Part shown: positions 26,263 to 35,524 of the stretch, in pieces
Position numbering within the stretch: position 1 is the stretch's first letter
Layout: the number at the start of each line of letters is the position of its first letter
Assembly (NCBI GenBank): GCA_947494705.1
Contig: CANLVN010000004.1
Span: 86,562 to 150,561, forward strand
Direction: 5' to 3'
Length of the DNA stretch: 64,000 nucleotides
From: an uncultured Erythrobacter sp.
GTDB lineage: Bacteria > Pseudomonadota > Alphaproteobacteria > Sphingomonadales > Sphingomonadaceae
Notes under the pieces: model-generated
The model's input: the letters and a program-made list of their open reading frames with translations, nothing else
What the model was told of the DNA's origin: nothing
Database searches by the model: none
Made by a program: the position numbers and the translations under genes

Positions 26263-27015
26263 TTGGTGGGCGCGGGCCCACGGGAGCGAACCTTTGCCGT
26301 GACCCGCGCCGAATTCCTCAAGCTCCTTGGAGGCGGGGTTGCGGGCGCCATGCTCGCTGGGCCACTCGCGGCCGCCCAGCGTGCGGCGGCGGTCGGTGCA
26401 GGCTACGATTTCTGGTTCACGCGGCTGAAGTACAATTCGGGCGATTGGAACGTCGACCAGCGCATGCCGTCGAACCTTCTGACCTCGCTGGTCGACTACA
26501 CCTCGCTCAGGATCGATCCGGTCGAGCGAGTGGTCGAACTGTCCGACCCCAAGATGCTATCGGCCCCCTTCTGCTATCTCGCAGGGCACAAGGCGGTTGA
26601 ATTCTCCGACGCGGAACGCCGCAATTTCGAGCGCTATGTGAGGAACGGTGGCTTCGTATTCGTCGACGATTGCAACCACGACATCGACGGCCTGTTCGCC
26701 AAGAGTTTCGAGGCGCAGATGGCGAACATCTTCGGCGCGTCTGCGCTCAAGAAGCTGCCGAACGACCACTCGCTCTATTCGAGCTTCTTCAAGTTTGACG
26801 GGCCTCCTGCGACCACCTTCGAGCTGAACGGATGGGGCGACGACCTCGTTCACGATTATCTCAAGGGCATCACCATCAACGAGCGGCTGGGCGTGCTCTA
26901 CAGCAACAAAGACTATGGCTGCGAGTGGGACTATGACTGGCGCAACAAGCGCTTCCTCGCAGAGGACAACACGAAATTCGGCGTAAACATCGTCATGTAC
27001 GCGCTTACCAACTGA
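26263..27015 (+). CDS. DUF4159-family exported protein
   Basis: A 250-residue DUF4159 protein. After a short basic N-terminus, residues about 13-38 (TRAEFLKLLGGGVAGAMLAG) look like a signal of degenerate Tat type with one Arg. The mature part opens DFWFTRLKYNSGDWNVDQ and holds the Asp/Asn-rich FVDDCNHDIDGLF, features of DUF4159, a glutamine-amidotransferase-like fold without known activity. The start is unclear: TTG 26263, GTG 26266 and GTG 26299 are all in frame. It lies between TldE and MoxR in a tight block; DUF4159 often joins MoxR-DUF58-BatA sets. Confidence 0.85.
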   Translation: MVGAGPRERTFAVTRAEFLKLLGGGVAGAMLAGPLAAAQRAAAVGAGYDFWFTRLKYNSGDWNVDQRMPSNLLTSLVDYTSLRIDPVERVVELSDPKMLSAPFCYLAGHKAVEFSDAERRNFERYVRNGGFVFVDDCNHDIDGLFAKSFEAQMANIFGASALKKLPNDHSLYSSFFKFDGPPATTFELNGWGDDLVHDYLKGITINERLGVLYSNKDYGCEWDYDWRNKRFLAEDNTKFGVNIVMYALTN

Positions 27016-27028
27016 GGGGTTTGGGTTC

Positions 27029-28036
27029 TTGGTCGAAGATACACCCATTAATGAGGCCGACATCGAACGACTGGTGGGTCGCGTCGCTGATCTGAAGGTC
27101 GCCATCGGGACAGCGATCGTCGGCCAGTCAGATGTAGTCGAGCAGTTGCTCATCGGGCTGCTGGCGGGCGGGCACTGCCTGCTGGAGGGCGTGCCGGGCC
27201 TTGGCAAGACACTGTTGGTGCGCACGCTCGGACAGGCGCTCGAGCTCGATTTCCGGCGCGTTCAGTTCACGCCCGACTTGATGCCGAGCGACATTCTCGG
27301 CACCGAATTGCTCGAGGAGGATCACGGCACGGGGCACCGGTCCTTCCGCTTCCAGAAGGGCCCGATCTTCACCAACCTGCTGCTCGCCGACGAACTCAAT
27401 CGCACACCGCCCAAGACCCAGGCCGCGTTGCTCGAGGCGATGCAGGAAAAGACCGTCAGTTATGCTGGCACGACCTACGCGCTGCCGCGCCCTTTTTTCG
27501 TGCTGGCGACGCAGAACCCCTTGGAACAGGCGGGGACCTATCCGCTGCCCGAAGCGCAGCTCGACCGCTTCCTGCTGCAGGTGCAGGTCGACTATCCCAC
27601 CGCTGCCGAGGAGCGCGACATCCTTGCGCTCACCACTGGCGGAGCGCAGGCAGAAGTGTCGCGCGTGATGGGCGGCGAAGAGGTGCTCGCGTTGCAGGGT
27701 CTGGTGCGCGAGGTTCACCTAAGCGAAGACCTGCTCGGCTGGATCACCGACCTCGTCCGCGCCACGCGCCCGGGCGATGCCGCCGCGCCCGCCGAAGTCG
27801 CAAGCTACGTGCGCTGGGGGGCGGGTCCGCGCGCCGGACAAGCGCTGGTGCTATGTGCCAAGGCGCGCGCGCTGCTCCACGGTCGCCTCGCCGCAACACG
27901 AGAGGACATCGCTGCGCTGGCTGCGCCGGTCATGCGTCACCGGCTGTTGCTCTCCTTCGCTGCAGAAGCGGAAGGGCAGAGCGCGGACGACGTTGTCGCG
28001 GCGCTGCTCGCTCACATTCCTCCCCCTTCGGCCTGA
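27029..28036 (+). CDS. MoxR-family AAA+ ATPase
   Basis: A 335-residue MoxR ATPase. Walker A is GVPGLGKTLL (about residues 54-63), Walker B with adjacent sensor is LLADELNRTPPKTQAALLEAMQE, and ATQNPLEQAGTYPLPEAQLDRF is the typical MoxR signature with arginine finger region. A C-terminal helical lid follows. MoxR proteins act as chaperone-like ATPases with vWA partners, inserting cofactors or remodelling envelope complexes. The start is TTG. It is followed 4 bases later by DUF58, the usual partner. Confidence 0.94.
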   Translation: MVEDTPINEADIERLVGRVADLKVAIGTAIVGQSDVVEQLLIGLLAGGHCLLEGVPGLGKTLLVRTLGQALELDFRRVQFTPDLMPSDILGTELLEEDHGTGHRSFRFQKGPIFTNLLLADELNRTPPKTQAALLEAMQEKTVSYAGTTYALPRPFFVLATQNPLEQAGTYPLPEAQLDRFLLQVQVDYPTAAEERDILALTTGGAQAEVSRVMGGEEVLALQGLVREVHLSEDLLGWITDLVRATRPGDAAAPAEVASYVRWGAGPRAGQALVLCAKARALLHGRLAATREDIAALAAPVMRHRLLLSFAAEAEGQSADDVVAALLAHIPPPSA

Positions 28037-28040
28037 TCCC

Positions 28041-28937
28041 GTGGCCCCGGTGCCGCCCGCCATCCCGCCCGAAGTCCGCAGCCGGCTCAAGCGGCTGTCG
28101 CTGACCACGCGGCGACTGACCGGCGTCCACGGCTTCGGCGCGCATGCCAGCAGCAACAAGGGCGCAGGCATCGAGTTCGCGCAATACCGCAGCTATGAAC
28201 CGGGCGACGATCCGCGAGGAATCGACTGGAAGCTTTACGCCCGCTCCGACAAGTTCTTCATCCGAGAGGCAGAGCAGGAGGGCGCTGCCTCGATCTGGAT
28301 TCTCATCGATGCCAGCGCCTCGATGAATCAGGCGGATCGCCATACGCCAGACTGGTCGCGCTTCGATGCCGCAAAGATACTCGCGATGTGCATCGCTCAA
28401 CTCGCACTGCAGCAGGGTGACCGTTTCGGCTGGATAGTGCTCGGCGGGGCAGGCCCGGTAATGGCTGAGCCCCGTGCCGGGCGTGCGCAGAACGACCGGC
28501 TTCAGGTCGATCTTGCGCGCAGCAGCCCTCAGGGAAAGATACCCGACGCCGCAAGACTGGGCTCGCTCTGGGAGCGGATCGCCCCGCGCGATCTGGTGCT
28601 GTTCCTGAGCGACTGCTTCGACGAGCGCGGTGTTGCCGAGATCGAGCGGCTGGCAGGCGCGGGCCGTGAGGTGCTGGCGGTGCAACTGCTCACTGTCGAG
28701 GAGCGCGACTTTCCCTTCGAAGGCGGCTTTCGCTTCCGCGATCAGGAGGACGAGGCCGAGCTGATCGGCGATGGCAAGGCACTGCGCGAAGATTATCTCG
28801 CCCGTTTCGCCAAGGCCCGCGCCGGGCTTGCCGCGCGGCTCGATGCTGCCGGGATCAGGCACACCTCCTACTTCCTCGACGAGCCGATTGACGCTCCGCT
28901 CCATGATCTGTTCGGCGTAGGAGCAATGGCGCGATGA
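28041..28937 (+). CDS. DUF58-family vWA-like MoxR partner
   Basis: A 298-residue DUF58 protein. GIEFAQYRSYEPGDDPRGID and DWKLYARSDKFFIRE form the DUF58 core; the following vWA-like fold has DASASM, a MIDAS-type metal site. No membrane helix is seen, so it is likely cytosolic or attached to the BatA protein. The start is GTG at 28041 just after moxR, and its stop overlaps the next ATG by four bases. In known MoxR systems the ATPase and vWA protein act as a pair on a membrane client. Confidence 0.92.
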   Translation: MAPVPPAIPPEVRSRLKRLSLTTRRLTGVHGFGAHASSNKGAGIEFAQYRSYEPGDDPRGIDWKLYARSDKFFIREAEQEGAASIWILIDASASMNQADRHTPDWSRFDAAKILAMCIAQLALQQGDRFGWIVLGGAGPVMAEPRAGRAQNDRLQVDLARSSPQGKIPDAARLGSLWERIAPRDLVLFLSDCFDERGVAEIERLAGAGREVLAVQLLTVEERDFPFEGGFRFRDQEDEAELIGDGKALREDYLARFAKARAGLAARLDAAGIRHTSYFLDEPIDAPLHDLFGVGAMAR

Positions 28938-30073
28938 GCCTGCTTCTCCTCGCCCCGCTCGGCCTGCTCGCGCTTGCAGCGCTGATCGTACCGGCGCTTA
29001 TCCACCTGCGGCGCCGCACCGAGGAGGTGCCGGTCGATTTCGCCGCAATGCGCTGGCTCGAGGCGATGCCGAGGCCGCGAAGCAAGCTTCGTTTCGACGA
29101 GTTGCTGCTGCTCGCGTTGCGGCTGGCGCTGGTCGCGCTGCTGGCGTTGTTGCTGGCCCGCCCTGCGGTTCTGGGGTGGCATGACGATGAAGGCGCGATA
29201 CTCGTTGCGCCCGGTGTCGATGCCGTTGGGGCCCGGGAGTTCGCAGGCCCCGAGACCGAGCCACAATGGATCGCACCGGGCTTTCCCGACCTAGATGACG
29301 ATCCGCCGGACAGTGCGCCCGTCTCGAGCCTGATCCGCCAGTTCGACGCCGAGTTGCCGCAGGAGACAACACTGACGATCCTCGTTCCGACGGTTCTGGA
29401 AGGCGTCGATGCAGAGCAGCTGCGCCTCACGCGTCCCGTCGAGTGGCGCATTGTAGGAACCGGCGAACCGAACGACACTCCCGTGCCGGTGCCGTCCCCG
29501 GCACTCTCACTGCGCTATCCACAAGGTGTGCTCGCGGCACCGCGCTATTTCGAGGCCGCGGCGCAGGCCTGGAGCGAAGAGGCCGATGTCGAGGCTGCGA
29601 CGTCGAGCGAATTGCCGTCGCGAGACCGCGTCCTTATCTGGCTCAACCCCGGACCGGTCCCGGTTGAACTCGTGGAGTGGGTACGTGGGGGAGGCACAGC
29701 GCTGCTTGGCCAGAGCGCAGAGATCGCGATGCCCGGAACGACAGCCGAGCTTTGGCGCGACGAGATGGGCAATACGCTGGTCGAGGGCGGACCGCTCGGT
29801 ACAGGGCGCCTGATGCGCTTCACTCGCAGCCTTGATCCGGCTGCAATGCCCGAATTGCTCGACGGCTCCTTTCCCGCTCAGCTACGTGAGCTCGTGACCC
29901 CCGAGGCCCCGCCTCCGGCGCGGGTTGCGGCTGCGGACTTCGAGCCGACTGCGGGCGCTGCGCCATATGCGCTTCCGCCGAAGGAGCTGACATCCTGGCT
30001 GGCGGTCATTGCCGCGCTCCTGTTTCTCGCAGAGCGGCTGCTCGCGGCCCGGCTTGGCAGGTTCGCGGGATGA
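28934..30073 (+). CDS. BatA-type N-terminal membrane-domain protein
   Basis: A 379-residue membrane protein. The N-terminal double-membrane-helix region (about residues 1-80; LLLLAPLGLLALAALIVPALIHLRR would be its first helix in part, then LLLLALRLALVALLALLLARP) is the BatA/aerotolerance-type domain. A periplasmic part of low similarity follows, and a final helix lies near 352-372. In Bacteroidetes such proteins were linked to aerotolerance; here the client is unknown. Overlaps of four bases with both neighbours indicate one operon. Confidence 0.85.
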   Translation: MSLLLLAPLGLLALAALIVPALIHLRRRTEEVPVDFAAMRWLEAMPRPRSKLRFDELLLLALRLALVALLALLLARPAVLGWHDDEGAILVAPGVDAVGAREFAGPETEPQWIAPGFPDLDDDPPDSAPVSSLIRQFDAELPQETTLTILVPTVLEGVDAEQLRLTRPVEWRIVGTGEPNDTPVPVPSPALSLRYPQGVLAAPRYFEAAAQAWSEEADVEAATSSELPSRDRVLIWLNPGPVPVELVEWVRGGGTALLGQSAEIAMPGTTAELWRDEMGNTLVEGGPLGTGRLMRFTRSLDPAAMPELLDGSFPAQLRELVTPEAPPPARVAAADFEPTAGAAPYALPPKELTSWLAVIAALLFLAERLLAARLGRFAG

Positions 30074-32196
30074 GCCGCGAACTGGCCCCTTTCACATGGA
30101 CCCGCCCTGCGCAGCGCCGCGCAGCGGCCAATGTCGTGCTCGCGTGGGGCCCGCTCGTCATCGTGCTGTTTGCAGCGGGCTGGAGGCTGTCGGGACTTGT
30201 CCTGGCGCTGTGCCTGCTGGTGATCGGGGCCGGGGCCCTCGCTTTTGCGGCAATGCGTGCAGCGGCGAGCTTCGATGGCGGGTGGCTGGTACGTCGCCTC
30301 GACGAGCGCGAGGCGGGACTTGAGGACAGCGCGGGGCTGCTCTTTGCCGAGGGCGATCTCGGTCCTCTCCAGCGCATGCAGGCAGAGCGGATTGCCGCGC
30401 GGGTTGCAGCCATAGAGCCAGCGACGCTGGCCGATGGATGGTGGCGCGACCGGATCGCGGTCGCCTGGCTGCTCGGCACCATCGCGCTGGCGGCGATCAT
30501 GTTCTGGCCCTCTGCCGATAACCAGGACGAGGCGCGTGCCGGGACCGGGCAGACTGCCGCCTCTGGTCCTAGCGAGACGCGCCTCACAGGCGGGCGGGTA
30601 CGCATCGTGCCGCCTGCCTACACCGGCCTTGAAGCATGGACTTCCGACAGCCTCGACATCAGCGCGCCAATGGGTTCCCGGATCGAGTGGACGCTCGATT
30701 TTGATCCGCAGCCAAGCACCGCAGCCGTGCAATTGATCGGCGGGCAGAGCGTGCTCCTGACACAGGGCGAGAAAGGCTGGACCACTTCGCTGAGACTAGA
30801 CGCGCCTTCGCTCTATAGGATCGATGCCGCAGGCATGAGCTCCGACTCAGAGGCGCACCGTCTTGAGCCTATCGAGGATGTCCCGCCCCAAGTGCGTGTA
30901 ATCGAACCGGCAACCGGGCTCGTCACCATGCGCCCCGGACAGCGCAGCTGGCGCGTGGTGTTCGAGGCGAGCGACGATTACGCGGTCGATCGCAATGCCC
31001 GGCTGACCGTCACCACCGCCCTCGGTTCTGGCGAGAACGTCACTTTTTCCGAACGAAGTCGCACTGTAACGGGCTCGGGCGATCCCAAGCGCCGTCGCTT
31101 CGTGGTCGATCTCGACCTTGCTTCCTACGGCCTTGAACAGGGCAGCGACCTCGTCGCGCAGCTGACCGTTGCCGACACCCGCAGCCCGGAACGCCACGTG
31201 GTGCGCGGCCCCGGGGTGATCCTGCGCTGGCCCGCCGCTGCACCTGCTGAGGTCGATGGGCTCGACCTCATGGCAAAGAAGGCGATGCCCGCATACTTCC
31301 GCAGCCAGCGTCAGGTGATCATAGATACAGAAGCGCTGATTGCACGTCGTGGCAGCCTCTCGCCGGACGAGCTTCTGGCGCAGTCCGACAGTATCGGGGT
31401 CGACCAGCGGCTGCTCCGTCTGCGCTATGGTCAGTTCGTCGGGATGGAGGTCGAGGAAGGCCCCAGGCGGCCCCCGCTCCCCATCGCAGAAAAGGACGAA
31501 GCTAACGCCCAGCCCGAGGCCGAGTTCGAACACCACGATGGCGACGGTCATGATCACGGCGCCGCCCCTGAATCGCCCGTATTCGGCTCGCTTGGCGATG
31601 TCACGGCGGAATTCGGCCACACCCACGACGACAGCGAAGCGGCAACGCTGCTCGATCCCGACACGCGCGCACTGCTACGGGCGGCACTCGACGAGATGTG
31701 GGATGCGGAGGTGAACCTTCGCTCTGGCAGGCCGGAAGAAGCGCTGCCCTACGAAAATCGCGCGCTCGAGTACATCAAGCAGGTACAACAGGCGACGCGG
31801 ATCTACCTGCCGCGGGTTGGCTCGGTCCAGGCACCGATTGACATGTCGCGGCGTATGAGCGGCAAGCGTGAGGGCATCGTCGGAGGCGGCGCGACGCTTG
31901 AGCCATTCGCCATAGAGGACGCCGTGCCGGCAACGGCGTGGCGCGCTCTAGCGGGGAACGAGCGGATAGACCTTGCGGGGCTGGAAAGCTGGGTCGGCAG
32001 CAACAGCGCGCGAATCCGCGACCCGTTGGGCGTGCTGGCCGCCGTCGACGCGCTGCGCCGCGAGCCGACGTCGCGCAAGCGCCGCGAGCAGTTGCGTAGC
32101 GCCCTGTGGGTCGTCCTCACCCGTCCTCCGACACAGGTTCGCCGCCGCGACGATGGCGGTGAGCTGGGCAGACGCTACACGCGGGGTCTGCGCTGA
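30070..32196 (+). CDS. DUF4175-like membrane protein with His-rich insert
   Basis: A 708-residue protein with two or three membrane helices near residues 22-70 and another near 135-155, followed by a large periplasmic region. RRLDEREAGLEDSAGLLFAE and later RAALDEMWDAEVNLRSG, then PYENRALEYIKQVQQATRIYL, resemble DUF4175-type proteins found after MoxR-DUF58-BatA. A stretch near residues 484-522 is rich in His and Asp (EHHDGDGHDHG, then FGHTHDDS) and could bind metal. The family has no known activity. The stop abuts the next ATG. Confidence 0.75.
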   Translation: MSRELAPFTWTRPAQRRAAANVVLAWGPLVIVLFAAGWRLSGLVLALCLLVIGAGALAFAAMRAAASFDGGWLVRRLDEREAGLEDSAGLLFAEGDLGPLQRMQAERIAARVAAIEPATLADGWWRDRIAVAWLLGTIALAAIMFWPSADNQDEARAGTGQTAASGPSETRLTGGRVRIVPPAYTGLEAWTSDSLDISAPMGSRIEWTLDFDPQPSTAAVQLIGGQSVLLTQGEKGWTTSLRLDAPSLYRIDAAGMSSDSEAHRLEPIEDVPPQVRVIEPATGLVTMRPGQRSWRVVFEASDDYAVDRNARLTVTTALGSGENVTFSERSRTVTGSGDPKRRRFVVDLDLASYGLEQGSDLVAQLTVADTRSPERHVVRGPGVILRWPAAAPAEVDGLDLMAKKAMPAYFRSQRQVIIDTEALIARRGSLSPDELLAQSDSIGVDQRLLRLRYGQFVGMEVEEGPRRPPLPIAEKDEANAQPEAEFEHHDGDGHDHGAAPESPVFGSLGDVTAEFGHTHDDSEAATLLDPDTRALLRAALDEMWDAEVNLRSGRPEEALPYENRALEYIKQVQQATRIYLPRVGSVQAPIDMSRRMSGKREGIVGGGATLEPFAIEDAVPATAWRALAGNERIDLAGLESWVGSNSARIRDPLGVLAAVDALRREPTSRKRREQLRSALWVVLTRPPTQVRRRDDGGELGRRYTRGLR

Positions 32197-34014
32197 ATGT
32201 TCGCGAACCAGACCACTCCCGAATTCCTCGCCGCAATCCTGATCGCCGGTGGCTCGCTGGGAGCGGCGGTCCTGCTGCTCCTGCGCGGCTGGAGCTGGCG
32301 CATCGCCTTGCTGGCGGTCATGTCGCTGGCATGCGGCGCGCTGCTCTACCTCGCTTTGTTCCCTCCTCGCCTGCCCGTCGGGGGCGAGACGCTGGTCGTC
32401 GCCACGGCGGAAGCTCCCGCGACGCTCGAAGTGGCGCCCGGCGAGCGCCTCGTGGCGCTTCCCGGAGCTCCTGCCATCGACGGGGCGGAGCGTATGGCCG
32501 ATCTCGCGACCGCGCTGCGCCGGCATCGCCAGGTCCAGCGGGTGCGGATCGAGGGCCGCGGCCTGGCGCCCCGCGACCGTGATCTGGCGGCTGGCGTTCC
32601 GGTCGAGTTCACACCGATGGCGTTGCCCGATGGTGTGACGAGGCTCGAGCCGCCAGCGGATGTTCCGGCCGGATCGGTTTTCACCCTTGCCGGCGAGGTC
32701 ACGGGTATGGCGGGCGTCAGCGTGGAACTGCTCGACCCGGCGGGGCGCATCGTCGACCGGCGCGAAATCGACGGAGAGCCAGGCTTTTTGCTCGGAGGCT
32801 CCTCGCGATCGCCAGGCCTTGCGAGTTTCACCCTGCGCCTGCGCGGAGCCAACAGCGAAATCGTCTCCGACACCCCCCTTCCGGTGCGCGCTCTGGCCGA
32901 GGACCCGGTACGCGCACTGCTGGTCGGGGCGCCATCGCCCGAGACCAAGTACCTGCGGCGGTGGGGTGAGGATTCGCAGGTCGACCTCGCTAGCACGCTC
33001 AACGCAGGGCTCGGGGTCGACCTCGGCGATCGCCGCGCGGGCCTCGGCTCAGCGCAGCTGCGCGAGGCCGACGTCCTCATCATCGACGACCGCACGCTGC
33101 TGCGCATCGGCAGCGGATCGCGGGCCTCGCTGGCGCGGGCTGTCGATGCAGGGCTCGGGGTGGTGGTGCGGATGAGCGGCCCTGCTACCGGGCCCTTGCG
33201 CGCGTCATGGCGTTCGCTCGGTCTGGCGGTCGAGGGAGGGGGAGAGGCCCTGCCCGTCGCGCTTCCACCTGCCGCGCCCGATGCCGAGGCGCTGGCGGCG
33301 CTTCGCGGCCCCGGATCGCGGGACGTGCCGCGGGACCTCAACACGCTCGATGATGCGCTGCCCGATATCGACCGCTGGGCGGTGCGCACGCCCGGCACCT
33401 TCGTCGCCGAGGTTACCGATGCGGATGGCGCGATGCTCTCGGGTTGGCAGCAGCGCGGACAGGGTCGCGTGGCGCTGTGGACCGTCGCGAACAGCTACGC
33501 GCTCGTGCTCAACGGACGTTCAGATCTCTATTACCAGTGGTGGAGCGATACGGTGAGTGCGGTGACGCGCGCGGTCAGCACCTTCCGTCCCGAGGTCACC
33601 GCGCTTGCCCGCGCAGGCGAGCGAGTGACCATTTGCGGTATCGTGGGATCGCCTACGGTGAGCGATCCCGATGGGAATTTCCACGCGCTCGCAATAGATC
33701 CGGCCGCCGGACCGAAGGGGTGCGCGGCGTACTGGCCTGCTATCCCGGGAATGCACACGATCCAGCAGCCGCGCGAAGACGACACGCTGTCCTTTGACTT
33801 CGCTGTCCTCCCCTCCGATGCCCTCGCCGAAGCACGTGCGCGGACCATCGGCGAGGAGACTGCGCTCTGGGCTGCTCGGCAGGACACGGCCGAAGAGCGC
33901 GGCGGCGTGGAGCGCGACGGACCGGCATGGCCATGGTTACTCGCCTGGCTCACGCTGGGCGGAGCGCTGTGGTTCCTTGAACGCCGCTGGCGCGATCACC
34001 TGCGCCCCGCGTAG
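32197..34014 (+). CDS. Unassigned membrane protein, last gene of the MoxR block
   Basis: A 605-residue protein that I do not recognise. Two N-terminal helices (about residues 8-28 and 32-53) and one near the C-terminus (about 582-598, WPWLLAWLTLGGALWFLE) flank a large, probably periplasmic part. That part begins with a Pro/Ala-rich section, then an Ig-like stretch (GSVFTLAGEVTGMAGVSVEL), then a Rossmann-like segment (VLIIDDRTLLRIG and following) that looks like the glutamine-amidotransferase-like domains of other BatA-operon proteins. It sits directly after the DUF4175-like gene, so it probably acts in the same complex. Confidence 0.7.
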   Translation: MFANQTTPEFLAAILIAGGSLGAAVLLLLRGWSWRIALLAVMSLACGALLYLALFPPRLPVGGETLVVATAEAPATLEVAPGERLVALPGAPAIDGAERMADLATALRRHRQVQRVRIEGRGLAPRDRDLAAGVPVEFTPMALPDGVTRLEPPADVPAGSVFTLAGEVTGMAGVSVELLDPAGRIVDRREIDGEPGFLLGGSSRSPGLASFTLRLRGANSEIVSDTPLPVRALAEDPVRALLVGAPSPETKYLRRWGEDSQVDLASTLNAGLGVDLGDRRAGLGSAQLREADVLIIDDRTLLRIGSGSRASLARAVDAGLGVVVRMSGPATGPLRASWRSLGLAVEGGGEALPVALPPAAPDAEALAALRGPGSRDVPRDLNTLDDALPDIDRWAVRTPGTFVAEVTDADGAMLSGWQQRGQGRVALWTVANSYALVLNGRSDLYYQWWSDTVSAVTRAVSTFRPEVTALARAGERVTICGIVGSPTVSDPDGNFHALAIDPAAGPKGCAAYWPAIPGMHTIQQPREDDTLSFDFAVLPSDALAEARARTIGEETALWAARQDTAEERGGVERDGPAWPWLLAWLTLGGALWFLERRWRDHLRPA

Positions 34015-34137
34015 CTATCCTAGAATCGAAGGGCGATCTGTGCGTCTCCATGCACAGCCGTTAGTCACAACCGACCAATCAGATCAGTGCTGGAGCGATA
34101 TGGCGTGGGCGAAGCCGTAACGGCGAAAAGGCTCTGT

Positions 34138-34584
34138 CTATCCGATTCTGGTCCAGGTCTGAGACTTGCAGACGAGGCCGCCCAGTTCGCAGCCCGATAT
34201 CTTGAGATGGTTGGGGTCGCTAAGAGAAATATGGGCCGCGACATGCACATCCATATCAGGCACGAAGGCGGTCCCCGACCACGCGGTTGAATCGACGCGG
34301 ACGAAATTCTGCAGGAGATGGACGCCAATCAGAGGGGCCGTCCCGCTCCGTCGGGCGTCAGCAACTGCGCTGGGCGATGCCTCCACGACGATCCCGCAAA
34401 GGTTCCTTCCGCACATTTCCGTCTTCACCTCGATCGTTCCGGCTGGGTTTTGCCAAACGCCGAGGATCGGATCGGGTGTCTGGTCTTCGGATGCCTCCGT
34501 CGGTGCGGGTGCTGCTGCGATCAGAGCACCCGCACAAAAGGCAACTGACAAACCATAGATCCGCTTTGAAATGGCTTTATCCAT
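34138..34584 (-). CDS. DUF2147-family exported protein
   Basis: A 148-residue secreted protein. The signal peptide spans about residues 1-31 (LSVAFCAGALIAAAP). The mature part starts PDPILGVWQNPAGTIEVKTE, the hallmark opening of DUF2147, a beta-barrel domain of unknown function. Two Cys (CGRNLCG) and two later ones (SGCELGGLVC) could form disulfides in the periplasm. It lies in a row of minus-strand stress-type genes (coiled-coil protein, HdeD) and converges with the MoxR block. Confidence 0.86.
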   Translation of the reverse strand: MDKAISKRIYGLSVAFCAGALIAAAPAPTEASEDQTPDPILGVWQNPAGTIEVKTEMCGRNLCGIVVEASPSAVADARRSGTAPLIGVHLLQNFVRVDSTAWSGTAFVPDMDVHVAAHISLSDPNHLKISGCELGGLVCKSQTWTRIG

Positions 34585-34611
34585 AAACGCCTCCGGGTTT
34601 TTGCGCGCCCA

Positions 34612-34866
34612 TCATCCTGTTGCGCTGCGCATCCATTCGCGGATCGATTTTTCGAGGGATTCGACGTGATGCCCGTGGGCTTCTTCGTTGGCGACCTCTT
34701 CGTTGAGGCGCTTTTGAAGCAGCCTGTAGCGATCCTTCAATTCTATTCCTGTCAGGTGGTGATCTCGCATGAGGTGATTTTCCCGTTTGATGCGAGCGCT
34801 GGTCTCCTCGATTTTCCTGCCCAGCTCTTCGAGACGGGTATGCAAATCAGTTTCCTGCATCTTCAT
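34612..34866 (-). CDS. Hypothetical small coiled-coil protein, 84 aa
   Basis: An 84-residue, highly charged protein predicted to be helical throughout, with heptad-like Leu spacing (HTRLEELGRKIEETSARI, then LLQKRLNEEV). It contains several His (HLMRDHHLTG, HGHH). No signal or membrane segment. It is not recognised. It lies between DUF2147 and HdeD on the same strand, which suggests a shared stress response. AAGGAAA precedes the ATG. Confidence 0.7.
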   Translation of the reverse strand: MKMQETDLHTRLEELGRKIEETSARIKRENHLMRDHHLTGIELKDRYRLLQKRLNEEVANEEAHGHHVESLEKSIREWMRSATG

Positions 34867-34978
34867 TTCCTTTCTGATCCTTGTTGGCCTCTGCTGTTCC
34901 TGACGCCGCAGCGACCATTGGAGGGGATATTTGGCCAGACCCTTCGGCAGCGTTGCTACGGGTCATGATCGCATCGGG

Positions 34979-35524
34979 TTAAGCGAGAGGTTGGCCCATC
35001 GGGGAGCCGGATTTGGCGGAGAAGTAGAGCGCCAGAACACCAATGCCCGACACGAAGAAGCTCACAGCGATAAGAGTGCCGGGAACGATCATGGCCGAAC
35101 CGGGAAGCAGCGTTATCGAGAGAACCGCCAGTGCGATGTTGAGCACGCCCATCATCACCATCCATGCTCGCCGATACGACCACCTGATGGCAGAGTAGAG
35201 TTCAAGCAGGCCGCGCCCGGCAAACCAGATCGCCAACAGGATCGTGAGCGAAACAGCCCCTTCGATAGGTTGGAAAAGCATCCATCCGCCAACGACTATG
35301 GAAAGCACACCAAGGGCGCCCTCGTAAAAGGGATGACTGGTGTGCTTTGCGATCGCCATTCCGAGGGCCGCCACCCCAGATATAACGAGCAGAGCGCCTG
35401 CAAAAGTGACGGCTGCAAGAGTTGCAGGAGCTGGCCAGATCAGGGCAAGCGCGCCAACTGCAATACACAGCACGCCATACGCCAAGAGCCAGCGGCTGGG
35501 GGGAAAGATTCTATTTTGGGTCAT
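34979..35524 (-). CDS. HdeD-family (DUF308) membrane protein
   Basis: A 181-residue inner-membrane protein with six hydrophobic helices arranged in pairs, each pair ending in short charged loops (AIAKHTSHPFYEGALGVLS, IRWSYRRAWMVMMG). This is the DUF308 pattern of HdeD, which in E. coli takes part in acid resistance at high cell density. The molecular activity of the family is unknown. The neighbouring small genes on the same strand may be co-regulated. Confidence 0.88.
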   Translation of the reverse strand: MTQNRIFPPSRWLLAYGVLCIAVGALALIWPAPATLAAVTFAGALLVISGVAALGMAIAKHTSHPFYEGALGVLSIVVGGWMLFQPIEGAVSLTILLAIWFAGRGLLELYSAIRWSYRRAWMVMMGVLNIALAVLSITLLPGSAMIVPGTLIAVSFFVSGIGVLALYFSAKSGSPMGQPLA

